Assembly: GCA_006386115.1 (NCBI GenBank)
Contig: VFIW01000085.1
Location: 62,001 to 126,000, forward strand
Direction of reading: 5' to 3'
From: Globisporangium splendens
Lineage: Eukaryota; Oomycota; Peronosporomycetes; Pythiales; Pythiaceae
Length of the DNA: 64,000 nucleotides
The notes under the pieces: generated by a model
The model's database searches: none
What the model saw: only the letters and a program-made list of their open reading frames with translations
Told to the model about the DNA's origin: nothing
Shown here: positions 20,001-29,920 of the stretch, in pieces
Position numbering within the stretch: position 1 is the first letter of the stretch
Layout: the number at the start of each line of letters is the position of its first letter
Position numbers and translations under genes: made by a program

Positions 20001-23000
20001 AAACGTGGCGACAGAACTCTCAGGTGGAGGTGGAGGTGGAAGTAGAGTTGGTTTGCTCTCAGGTTGAACGACTTCAGCAGGCTGTGAACTCTTGAGACGA
20101 TCACCACCGAACGTGATGACCAGGTGGGGGAATTTCGCTTCCAGTCCGAGCTCAATGGCTTTGATCATCTGAGCATGGAGCACTTCGTAAATCTTGTCAG
20201 CATCGTCATCTTGGCCGATGCTCTCCGCAGCGTGTGTCAACTGATCGGTAACACTTTTCTCCTCGAGAGCCCTGATAATCATCATCGTCGCAAGTTGCCG
20301 TTCCAGCGACTCGGCAGAAGGCTCTTCTAAAGTGGCTAGTGCAGCCATGAGCGCCTCCGGATCGTTCTTGATGATGGATTCCCGCAGTCGCTTGTGGATC
20401 GCTTCAAGGTTTTCGTCCCGTTGTCGCTGCGCTACGGTTGACAGCACCGTTTTCCGCTGCTTCTTCAGGTGATCAATTTTGACCGACGGACAATACTTTT
20501 CAGCAATCCGGATCGCATAGTCGATGAGCGACGGGTGGCCAATCTTGGTTGCATCTGCAATGACAGACTTGACGTAGTCTTCCTCGTCAAGACTCGAGAT
20601 CATTCGTTTGCCCTCGTTCAGCACACGAATATCGCTCGCATTTGCTTTTCCTAGAATGCTCGTACAGTTTGCTAGATGCTGAATGATATCGTCAGTGTCT
20701 CGCTGCTTCATCGCTTGCTGCAAGCCGCGCATCACATACAGCAACCGGGAGGACTTCTTGCGAAACACACCGCGAAGCATGTTGCGCTGGATCATCGTCG
20801 CGCACGCATTCAGGTACAAAAATCGTGCTTTCTCCAGCTTTTTCGACTGGTGACTGGTCAGGTATACTTTCAGTTTGCCAACCACGTACTTGTCCTCTTC
20901 CAGGACGCCAATAGCAGAAAGCGAGCGAAGGAGTGACTCAAGCGTACCACGATGGCCACAGATGTTCTTGTACTGACGGAAGAAATGGTTGTACGTCAGA
21001 TGCACAGTGTAGATCGAGCGACTCGCAGTGATCAGGTCAACGAGGTGGCTTTGTCGAATTTGCTTCAACACGTAGTCGGAATCAAAAAGACCTTCCTCGA
21101 GCTCTTCGTTCGGCTTGACACAGACCAAAAAGTTCTTTCCCGTGTGGTTCAAAGCATGAAGCAGATCATCGGCTTGTTTCAGTACATCGGACGACGCAGT
21201 GTCATTCGGACTGGATTGTTTCATTTCCTTGGACGAACTCATGGACTGACGGAATTTCGAGGATGCCGCTCCAGTTCCCCGCGACGCTTTCTCATTTGAT
21301 GCGGCAGCCATCTGAGCCGCACCCACAGCGTGCAGCACGGCGTTACTCGACGAGTGCATAATCGCAGCACACGTAGCTGAAATACTGAGGGTGTTCTTCG
21401 CCGCAAGTCCCTTTCCACTGTACGTGACTTTACCCGCATAGTGGTGTACCACAAACAGAAGTCGCCAGTCCTTCGACGGCGCCAGGTACTCGTTCGCAAT
21501 GCCGCCACCCATGTTCGGTCGCGAGAGCGTTCGAACGCCGTCGTTCGCAGCAAGAATCTTTGTCACGAGGTCTTCGTCATTCGGCGATCGCATCTTGCTG
21601 TGATCATTCAGAAGCGAGAAAATACCGAACGGGTCCCTCTCAAACAAGCTCAAGCACTCTTCTTGGTCGGTTGCGATATCCATGTTCGAGTATGCTGTCA
21701 AGCGGTTTTCAACATGCTGCGGCTCGTCGTCCAAATCCGAAAAGTTCACCGCCAAAGTGTTGTGCACATAGAAACTCTGCACCTTTTCGCTCCAGTAGTT
21801 GAAGCAAAGCTGATCGAATCCGTTCTGAGACGATTCCAGGTTCTCGAAACCCACAATATCGAGTACGTGAACGCCTTGCGAGTTGATCACAATGTTGGAC
21901 TTTTCGTATCGATCGAAAATGCCGCCAAGGATGCCGTTCAACGTCTCGACGAGGAAGTTGAACAACGCTTCATACAGACTGCGGATAAACGTATCTCGAG
22001 CGCGTCTCGCTTGACTCACGGTCACCACTTTCAGAGACGACACAGTCTTGTTCCCATCTTTCGAGAAGAACTGGCGTGTTCGGAAATAATTGTCGAGTAC
22101 AACGGGTTCGACTTCAAGGAGCTTGGCAGCTAGCACGATCTGAGATGGATCTTTCAATGCACAGGACGCAGGTTCGTTACTGTTGACAGACTTTCCGTCA
22201 TTCTCTTGGACAAAGTCGACATTCCCCAGGTGCAGCAGCGCCGCGAGAATCCGAATGATCTCGACACGCTGACTTTTACGGATTCGCAGCGCAGAGAAGC
22301 TTGCCATCAGATCTCGATAGTCTCGGGCGTCGAGCGCTGGGTCCGTCATTTCTGGATCAGCGGTCTTCAGGAGCTCAAAATCGGCCACAGTTCGGTTGAG
22401 ATCGACAGCGTCTCGAAGCACTGTGTCTTGCTGCAGTCCCGCCAAGATCTGGTAGAACACGTGGAAGTTCCGTTCGTGGGGGCGACATCCAATCACGCGC
22501 GATTTCTCGAAATAGTGGGTCGTAAATCCTCCACCAATGACATGTCCGTGCTTGTCGAACTCGACGGAGATCATCTTGGCGAACCGCGACGAATTGCGAT
22601 TCTGCTGCGTCGATGCATTGCCAAACGCTTCCAGGATGTACAACGCATGCAAGATCTGCTGCCCGATTGGGTGTAGCACACCAGTGTCTGTTTGCGTCTC
22701 GGGTCGCACCGTGTTTTCTCCAATCTCACACAGGTACTGCACAATCAGTTTCGCAGCCTCCGACTTGCCAGACCCCATGCCACCGAGCAAGATCACAGCC
22801 TGATCTTCGGCTGCGTCTTGCATGCAGCGGATGGCGTTCTGCGCGATCGCGAAGATATGTGGCGGAGCTTCGTTGATCACACCGTTCTCGAACAACGGGG
22901 TTTGCTCCCGACTCTTGTTGTACTCCTGCATGTGGTCCGGAGTATAGATCGGAAGCGCAACGACGGGGTTCACGCTCACGAGCACGCGGTCGACCCACGT

Positions 23001-24006
23001 GTAGATCTGCTCCATGCGATATCGCGCACGCAGCGTGTACAACACCGTGTTCTCCAGCTGCTCTTTCGAAAAGTACTCGTTGCGGCCGACGTCGCCCTGC
23101 GCAGTAATCAAAAGCACAACAGCTCGTTAGTGATGCCACATCCTCATCTCCATACACAAAGCAATACGGAAATGCACTTACGTTCGTGGCCATGAGCGGA
23201 AGACTGCTGAGGTCGTGGATGTTGAGCGGCGGGAGCTGCTTTGGGTGGTGAACCGAGGGCAATTTCACGAGCGGCTGGCCGCGGATCTCGCGCTCTTCAC
23301 CGTCTTCCGTGTGAACTACCGTCACGAACTCTTCCCTCTCGGTGACATCGTCAAGCATGTATCCGCTCCGCACGACCACAGCGGGTATGCTCACTGCTCC
23401 GGGTTCGTTCACCCACACATAATCTCCCTCTTCAATCGCATTGCTGTTGCTCGTGACGCTCGAGTAGCTGCCTCGGTTCGCATTCGAGTTGGTCGACGGC
23501 GACGCCAGCGGGTTGAACTTGGCCGATCCGCGGTACGGTCCCGCTGCGGCTGCAAGCGGCGACGACGGCAACTGCTGCGCGTTGCTCCTCGGTTGCCGCG
23601 CTTGCTGCCGCTGCTGTTGCTGATACTGCTGCTGTGAGGGGGACAACTGGTCGCGATACGACGCGACGCGGTTAAAGTCGTCACTCGCGTAGCGACTGTT
23701 CCCCGTGGCTCTCTGCTGGCTGCTGCCTCGTTGCTGATAATATTGCTGTTGCTGCTGCTGGAACTGGTAGTTTCCGTTGACGAAATACGGTGCCGACGCG
23801 GGTGCCGGGGGAGGACCGCCGCCGTAGCCGCCGGAGGGCGCGGCCACAGGCGTGAGCGACGACGCGTTGCCGCCCCTGCTGCTGCTGTACGCACGGCCGC
23901 CGTCCGCACTCATCCCCAAGCCTTCTTCCTTCCTATCGGTTCTTGACGCACTTGTGCTGGGAAAAGAGAACCCCGCACGCACGCACACACCACGACGACG
24001 CGACAT
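17007..24006 (-). CDS. MyTH4-FERM myosin heavy chain
   Basis: Two exons: 23182-24006 and 17007-23096. The 85-nt intron has GTAAGT...GCAG ends. Length is 2304 residues from the ATG at 24006, or 31 fewer from 23913. Residues 1-180 are Gly/Gln/Ser-rich with poly-Q runs, then a myosin SH3-like strand region (EEGDYVWVNEPGAVSIPAVV). The motor spans about 275-1025. It has the P-loop at 380-387 (GGMGSGKS), switch I (NSSRFAK) and switch II DIVGFE. One IQ motif lies near 1040 (MIQRNMLRGVFRKK). A long helical and Pro-rich tail follows. A MyTH4 domain is at about 1770-1890 (SINRCILGYMRDR ... DEIYLQLMKQLTRNP) and a FERM-like module runs to the end. MyTH4-FERM myosins move membranes and link actin to microtubules or adhesion-type cargo. 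The P-loop departs from the usual GESGAGKT but keeps Gly-Lys-Ser, so nucleotide binding is plausible. The protein appears intact. Confidence 0.9.
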
Positions 24007-24394
24007 GGACAGTACTGTGGAGACTGTTTAAAGTGATGCAACTCGACCCATCTTCCTTTGTTTGTTGCAAAAGACACGGGTTGATTAAATTAGAGCGGGG
24101 TTGTGTCTTCATTCTCTATTAATAAATTCGAGAGTTGTTTGTTGCTGAGAACGACCTCAAGCTGCATGGCGTATAGGAATGGCCGCGTTTGATCAAGTTG
24201 ACTGCAGAAAGGATGTGCGCGCATGCAGCTTTGAAAGCGACATGGCAATAGACAAAGTTCAGAAGTCGATGGCGAGCGTCGACATGTGCTTGGACATCGT
24301 GTGTGTGTAATCTGCTTTTGATTCTTTCTTTCCATGTTTTCGTGCGGCTGCCATGTCAACACGCTTTCTATCGTCATCTATTTTGCTTTTCTTT
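24007..24394. other. Intergenic: myosin promoter and LYAR 3' flank
   Basis: No gene seen. The bases just upstream of the myosin ATG contain TGCATCACTTTAAAC on the minus strand, an initiator-like TCACTTT. Confidence 0.45.
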
Positions 24395-25195
24395 CTATTC
24401 GTTCAGTCGCACAACCTCCACGACCGACACACTGTCGTTCTCCTTGAGCGTGGTCTTGAACTCCTTCTTCAACTCCTTCTCACTCTTCGACGACAGCTTG
24501 TTGGACACGATGTGCTCGATGACCTGGGATCGGAGCTCGTTTGTCTCCAGCTGCTTGCTTGGCGCGCTCTTCAGCGTCGACTTGATCAGCTTGGCCCATT
24601 TGAGCGGCTTGTCCGAGTTCTCTGTCTTGGACTTCTTGCTCTCCTTTGCTGGCTCAGCATCCGTTGGCTCCTCACGCTCCGTGCGCTTCTTGCTCTCGGC
24701 ATCGTTGGAGGCATCCGTCGTAGTCGAGTCCTCCGCGCCGCCTTTTGCTTCCGATTCTGCTGCCTTGTAGTTCGCTTCGTACAGCTCCCATACTCGCTCC
24801 ACCGTCTTCTGGTCGTTGAGCGCGATGCTGTTCTTCATAAAGTTCAAAAACTTAACTCGCTTCCGCGGCACGTTGTCGTATCCAGCGATGCGGTCGAGTA
24901 CATTCTGGAACTTGGAGTCGCTGCCAGCGCTCGCACTCTGCACAATGCGCATCCAGCGCTCTTGCGGGGACTCCTTCTTTGCGTTCGGACCCTTGGTCTT
25001 CTCTCTATACAGACTGCCCTCGTACTTCTGCGCCTCCGAGATGCAACTCGTGTGCGCCGCGTAGTCGTTGCCCTTGAACACGACGCTGCAGTCCACGCAG
25101 CTCACGGCCCAGCAGTTGCGGCACCGCGACGCGTGCTGGTCCACCTTGTTCTTCTTCAGCGTCTCATTGCAGCCCTCGCACACAAAGAACACCAT
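24395..25195 (-). CDS. LYAR-type C2HC zinc-finger nucleolar protein
   Basis: A single exon of 266 residues with the ATG at 25195. The N-terminus is the LYAR signature: MVFFVCEGCNETLKKNKVDQ, then HASRCRNCWAVSCVDC and YAAHTSC, giving two C2HC-type zinc fingers within the first ~55 residues. The conserved KYEGSLYREK segment follows. About residues 80-150 form a helical domain (RWMRIVQSASAG... FQNVLDRIAGYDNVPRKRVKF) and the middle is Lys/Glu-rich with nuclear-type basic clusters. A C-terminal region (WAKLIKSTLKSAP; SEKELKKEFKTTLKEN) matches the LYAR/YCR087C-A C-terminal domain. Family members act in the nucleolus in rRNA processing and growth control. It lies tandem to and downstream of the PX-GOLD-PH gene, separated by 268 bp. 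Confidence 0.85.
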   Translation of the reverse strand: MVFFVCEGCNETLKKNKVDQHASRCRNCWAVSCVDCSVVFKGNDYAAHTSCISEAQKYEGSLYREKTKGPNAKKESPQERWMRIVQSASAGSDSKFQNVLDRIAGYDNVPRKRVKFLNFMKNSIALNDQKTVERVWELYEANYKAAESEAKGGAEDSTTTDASNDAESKKRTEREEPTDAEPAKESKKSKTENSDKPLKWAKLIKSTLKSAPSKQLETNELRSQVIEHIVSNKLSSKSEKELKKEFKTTLKENDSVSVVEVVRLNE

Positions 25196-25463
25196 CGCGC
25201 CTGCCTGTTTCCTATTGCGTCAATCAATGTACCTGCTGCAATGCCTTTGGACACATTTCTTGATGACCAACAGATTCAGCTCCCCGTCTAAGAAGATACT
25301 GAGTCCATCCATCTATTTTCGCAGGCGAATCAGACATGTGTTCACCTTCGTGCAACATACCCAACAACAAAATCTTGAAGAGCTCCAGAATCAGAAGCAG
25401 TCAGCACAACACACCAAAAACGAATGGCTTCGTCTGCCATAATGACACACACACACGAGACAA

Positions 25464-27695
25464 CTAGGACTGCTTGAGTTTCTTCTCTAGCGCTTGGGAC
25501 CTCGCTTCCAGCAGCTTCATTGCAACGACGCCGCCGTTGCACAACACGAGGCCACCCACGACGATCGCCCAGGGCGTCCATCGGATGCTCAGAAGCACAA
25601 AGTTGACCAGCACGAGCACACAAATCTTCCACTTGAGCTCCCAGGCACCGACAAGACCCAAATAGGAGGCAGTGGGTGATGATACATGACTGTCATGTAA
25701 AGCATGGCTTGTTGCGCTGCGATTCGTCCCTTGAATGACTGGTTTCATAATCTCGTGACCGAGCTCACCGTCCGACGCGGATTGATCTCCGTCCGAGTCG
25801 CCATCATCGCCATCTTTGCCATGATCATCCTCTTCTTCGTCTTCTTCCGATTCTTCTGAATCGTCCAACTCACCACATTGGTCACCTTGAAGCAAAGAGT
25901 TCCCCGCTTCTTGAGCTGATTGAGACGAGTCTCGAGTTCCATCTTGTCTTTTCACATCCGCATTATCTTTGCTTCCTGGACGCCGCCGCTTCGAAAGTTG
26001 TGCAGTTAACAGCGCTGTGGAGATAGCGTGCTCCCATTCGTTGTACTCTGTGAGCGATGAAGCACATATCTTCCAGCATCGCTTTCGAGTCCGGGCTATA
26101 AACATGAACGGCGTCGGTGCAGCCTCTTCACCGCTCGTGATCGCCAGAGATGCACTCTTGTGGTTCAAATTGAGCTTCGAGATCGACAGTCCTCTCCTTG
26201 CTGCACTCTCCGAATCGTAATACCGCAAAATGCACTTCCGCGTGTCCAGAACAAACCACTTTCGATACCAGTTGCGACCACGGAACTTGATGTTGCGCTC
26301 CACGATAAGAGGACCAACTTTGTACTGCTCCTGCTGGTGACTTGGCTTCCCCGACACAAACGGCTTGGTGATCAGCGAGATCGAAGTGTTCATGATTCTT
26401 CGCGGATACAACGCATGGTTTCGGTTCTTCTCAATGTACCCTGATCGACGGCCATCGCTAGTCGACTGCTGAGCGTTGGCCAGGTCAGGTCCACCAGACC
26501 CAAGCTTAACGGGAGAGCTTACGCCAGGCTTTGCTTGCTCAACTTCTGCCCAGTAGATCAGAACCTTGCCTTTGCTCCAAGTGTACGTGTTGTCCCAATT
26601 GAGAGTGCAAGTACCTGGCACAGTGCACTTGTAAAAGCCCTTGACAGGCTTGACTTGAGAGTCCTCTCTGGAATAGACTCGTATCGTATCCCCATTAAAC
26701 GTCGCGCTAAAGCCGATATTGTGCTTCTTCGTCGTAAACTGCCAGGAAACGACATCGCCAGCGTTCGAAAGGTTCAAGCTCACGGAAAACGATTGACCTG
26801 CACGGACAGTCACGATCGTCCCAGGCAGCCCTTCGAGCATCTTCATCGACGGGTTCACTTCTTCCTCATCACAGTCACCCGGTAAATGGGAATCTTCGAG
26901 GAACTCCCGCAGTGTCTTGGACTGCCTGATCTCCAGGAGCTCCAGCAACTGCTTTAGGTACTGGTTCAGTTCCTGTATGGATGCCCACGAAGCCAGTGCA
27001 TGTTAGGCAAAGAACAAAGTAATGGATAAGTATCGGTGCTATGGGCACGTACGTGTTTCTTCTGCTCAATGTACTCATTATCATAGCGCTTCTTTCGCAT
27101 GGTCGGCAGATCGCGCGGGAAGTTGGACTTGGGGTACTTCTTCTGGAGCTGCAGTGCAACAAGCAGAAGATCATTATCAGCCACAATAAATCCTTTCGTG
27201 GCGTTTACTGATAGTAACGGCGCATGGGTTTACCCTCGAATGCAGCGCCGCAAACTGCTTGTACGTCCGATACACTTGATGGTCGGTCGTGGCGTCTTCA
27301 AACTGAGCATGGACCGTGAACAGCGCATAGAACGTCGCGCGGTCGGGCATGTAGCGCATTGGATCCAGCGCCTTCTTCTTCGGCGACGCGCCTTTCTCGA
27401 TCGTATGGCCTCCAATACGACAACTCACAAGCGTATGTCTTGACAGGCGCACCATGTCCGCAGCATGTGTTGCTGAAGATATTGCTGCTGCCGATGGCGC
27501 GCTGGGGATTGCATCCTTTTCGCGCGTCGCTGTCGTGGACGACGACGACGACGACGCGTTCTTTGAAGCACCGATGCCCTCACGACCAGCAGCTTGTCCG
27601 CTATTGCCGCCATTGGCCGCACCACCAGCGCCAGCGCTCCTTGCGCCGTCATCACCGCCGCCGCCGCGGTCGTACGAGTTCCGCTGGAGCTCCAT
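25464..27695 (-). CDS. PX-GOLD-like-PH domain membrane-tail protein
   Basis: Three exons on the minus strand: 27234-27695, 27053-27148, 25464-26972. The introns are 85 and 80 nt, both phase 0 (GTAAAC...TGCAG; GTACGT...ACAG). The product is 688 residues. The N-terminus is Gly/Ala/Ser-rich. A PX domain spans about 90-225 (VSCRIGGHTIEKG, TYKQFAALHSR, then KYPKSNFPRDLP and NQYLKQLLE). A GOLD-like beta domain follows (VTVRAGQSFSVSLNLSNAGD; WQFTTKKHNIGFSATF), as in Sec14-GOLD proteins. A PH domain begins IKFRGRNWYRKWFVLDTRK. An acidic linker comes next, and the last ~75 residues include one or two hydrophobic segments (KICVLVLVNFVLLSIRW). PX and PH domains bind phosphoinositides and GOLD domains sit at Golgi/endosomal trafficking steps, so a tail-anchored lipid-sensing trafficking protein is the likely role. 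I know no named family with exactly this order. Confidence 0.82.
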
Positions 27696-28341
27696 TTTTG
27701 TTTTTGTTTTCGGACCTTCCTTCGTGTCTCTGGATCCACATGGTGGCACAGAAAATGTGTCGCGCTCCACATATTTGGAGCGAGAGCGCTCTATTTGAAA
27801 CAGTGGCAACTTGGACAAATCATGAACATGGCTCCAAGACTCCAAGCACGGAGATTGGAGCTTCTCGCACGTGACGTGGCGTGAGGGATATGCATAATGT
27901 GCGCACCTCCATGTCCACCGAAGCACACGTCTGTATGTCCATTTCGGACCTTTTACCTCTGTCGCAGCGGCAGCATGAGGCGTGTGCACTTTTCGATCAC
28001 CCAGGCATTTCTCCCCATCATGTCCCGAGTGCAACCATTTCATACCCAATGCTCACATCTCCACCTCTTTCGGACTCAAAACTACCCTAACCACACCTTC
28101 TTCTGTCAAACAAGCTTCAGCTAACTGTCCCACCTCGACGGGTGGGTCTATCTGTGGGTCTGCTTGTTTCCTTTGGCCAATGAGAAACAAGACCCAGACC
28201 GATGATCCTGTCCTACCTAACGGCTCCCCTCTTCCGCCAACACATGCATGGGGTGTCTGCGCTGCATCCGCATGCGCGTCCTCGCTCTTCAGCCGCAGTC
28301 GTGAATTTGCCGCCAAGTACTCAGCCAGTTACACAAGCAAG
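27696..28341. other. Divergent intergenic region, PX-GOLD-PH and thioredoxin
   Basis: About 650 bp between divergent starts. Frames extend into it from both sides (an in-frame N-terminal extension of thioredoxin is open back to about 27982), but composition and lack of domain signal favour promoter DNA. Confidence 0.5.
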
Positions 28342-28665
28342 ATGATCCCAATCAAGAGCCCCGAAGCGTTCAACAGCGCCATCAAGGTGCAGGACGACAA
28401 GGTCATCGTGGCGTCGTTCTCGGCGCCGTGGTGCGGCGGCTGCAAGACCGTGGCGCCTCATGTCGCCAAGCTCGCCGAGGAGCTCAAGGACACGACGTTC
28501 CTCAAGATCAGCGCCGACGACGACGGTCTCGAGGAGTTCTGCGACGAGATCGAGGTCGACGGCTTCCCGTCCTTCCGCATCTACAAGAACGGCGAGCTCG
28601 TCGACGACTACACGGGCTCCAAGCCAGAGAAGGTGGAGGAGTTCATCCGCAAGTACGTCAACTAG
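28342..28665 (+). CDS. Thioredoxin with CGGC active site
   Basis: A single exon of 107 residues from the ATG at 28342, the usual length of a cytosolic thioredoxin. The fold is complete: MIPIKSPEAFNSAIK, the active-site strand FSAPWCGGCKTVAPH, the cis-Pro loop VDGFPSFRIYKNGE and the C-terminal helix. The active site reads Cys-Gly-Gly-Cys instead of the usual Cys-Gly-Pro-Cys. The middle glycine changes the redox potential in other thioredoxin-fold proteins. It reduces protein disulfides, normally with thioredoxin reductase and NADPH. An upstream in-frame extension has no clear targeting signal, so I prefer the short start. Confidence 0.9.
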   Translation: MIPIKSPEAFNSAIKVQDDKVIVASFSAPWCGGCKTVAPHVAKLAEELKDTTFLKISADDDGLEEFCDEIEVDGFPSFRIYKNGELVDDYTGSKPEKVEEFIRKYVN

Positions 28666-29090
28666 ATGCGCGTAAATGCAACGATTGCGCCCCGCATTCT
28701 CTCGCACAGCGCATGGTAGAGCCTCATGTGGAGAAGTGGATGGCGCCAACTGCGCAAACACTGTCAAATGCGCATGGAATTGCGCATTACAAAAGCACAC
28801 AAGTAAACCCGAAATATATATTGTTATCCTATATCACGGCGCATTTATACTTGCTTATCGTTTTGCTACGCTGATGCAGGCGCAACTGCCGAATGACGCG
28901 CTCATTTGGCTTCAGTAATGCGATGTGAATCAAAATTTTGGAAAGAAAGAGCGTGGGACGCATCCCTTTGGTTCCCTTCTCCCTCACCTCAGACAAAGTT
29001 CAACGTCAGCCTCGTGTTCTACTGACCCACGCTCACTTTCCAATCTGCGCTCGACTGCACACATCGAAGCCAACAAGAGCCCAAGCAGCC
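28666..29090. other. Intergenic, thioredoxin 3' and esterase promoter
   Basis: No gene. Immediately upstream of the esterase, at about 29031-29046, GCTCACTTTCCAATCT resembles the Inr-FPR core promoter. Confidence 0.5.
29031..29046 (+). promoter_or_regulatory. Inr-FPR-like core promoter of the SGNH esterase gene
   Basis: GCTCACTTTCCAATCT matches the oomycete initiator GCTCAYTYY followed by an FPR-like CAAWYT. It ends 45 bp before the ATG at 29091. Confidence 0.5.
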
Positions 29091-29904
29091 ATGAGCGCCG
29101 CCGCTACTGCTCCACACAAGCGCCCGCTCTTCTACTTCATCGGCGACTCGCTCACGCAGGACGGCGGGAACCCGATGAACGGCGGCTGGACCACGCTGCT
29201 GCAGCACAAGTACATCCGCTCCATCGACACCATCAACCGCGGGCTCTCGGGATACAACACCAAGTACGTCTCGTTTAATGGAACGGCGCGTATGCTGCGA
29301 TTGTATATTTATTTGCACTGTATGCACGTGTGTGTGCAGGTGGTTCGTGAAGCACGCGCTGCCCGTGCTTGAGCAGGAGCTCTCCTCTGAGTTCTCGCCG
29401 TCGTTCGTCGCGCTCTGGCTCGGCGCGAACGACGCCGCGCTGCTCAGCGGCTCCGAGGCGTACCAGCACGTGCCTGTCGAGGACTACCGCGCCAACATTG
29501 TGCACATCCTGCGCGCGCTAAAGGCGAAGCTGCCCGCGCACGCCGAGATCCTGCTCATCACGCCGCCCGCAGTCATCGACGCGGCGCGTCTTGCATGCTC
29601 AGACAACGGTAGCGACCTCGACCGCAGCAATGAAGGCGCGGCGGCGTACGCGCGCGCGTGCGTGGACATTGGCCAGACGGAGCAGATCGCGGTCTTGGAC
29701 CTTCACACGTTCTTCAACGCGACGTACCCGGACGAGTCCGCTCGCGCCGCGCTCTTCAGCGACGGTCTGCACTTCTCGCCCGCAGGTAATGACATCGTCG
29801 CGCAGCAAATCGTGCTCAAACTACAGGAGATCTACGGCGCCGCCGAGTCTTCGCAGCTCGACGCGTGGCAATTGCCCAACTGGCGCGACTTCATCGGCTC
29901 GTAG
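29091..29904 (+). CDS. SGNH/GDSL esterase, IAH1-like (isoamyl acetate hydrolase family)
   Basis: Two exons, 29091-29263 and 29340-29904. The 76-nt intron is GTACGT...GTGCAG and splits the codon for Lys in 'NTKWF'. The product is 245 residues. The SGNH blocks are visible: block I FIGDSLTQDGG (nucleophile Ser), block II NRGLSGYNTK, block III WLGANDAAL, and block V DGLHFSPAGN with the catalytic Asp and His. Length, order and the GLSGYNT segment match the eukaryotic isoamyl-acetate-hydrolysing esterase (IAH1) family, which cleaves short acetate esters or related lipids. No signal peptide is seen, so it is probably cytosolic. Confidence 0.9.
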
Positions 29905-29920
29905 GCGGAAAGTGTTCATC

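Noticed and set aside
27982..28341. In-frame extension of thioredoxin as a targeting peptide
   Set aside because: No convincing signal or transit peptide, and it lies in the divergent promoter; the ATG at 28342 gives the standard thioredoxin length.
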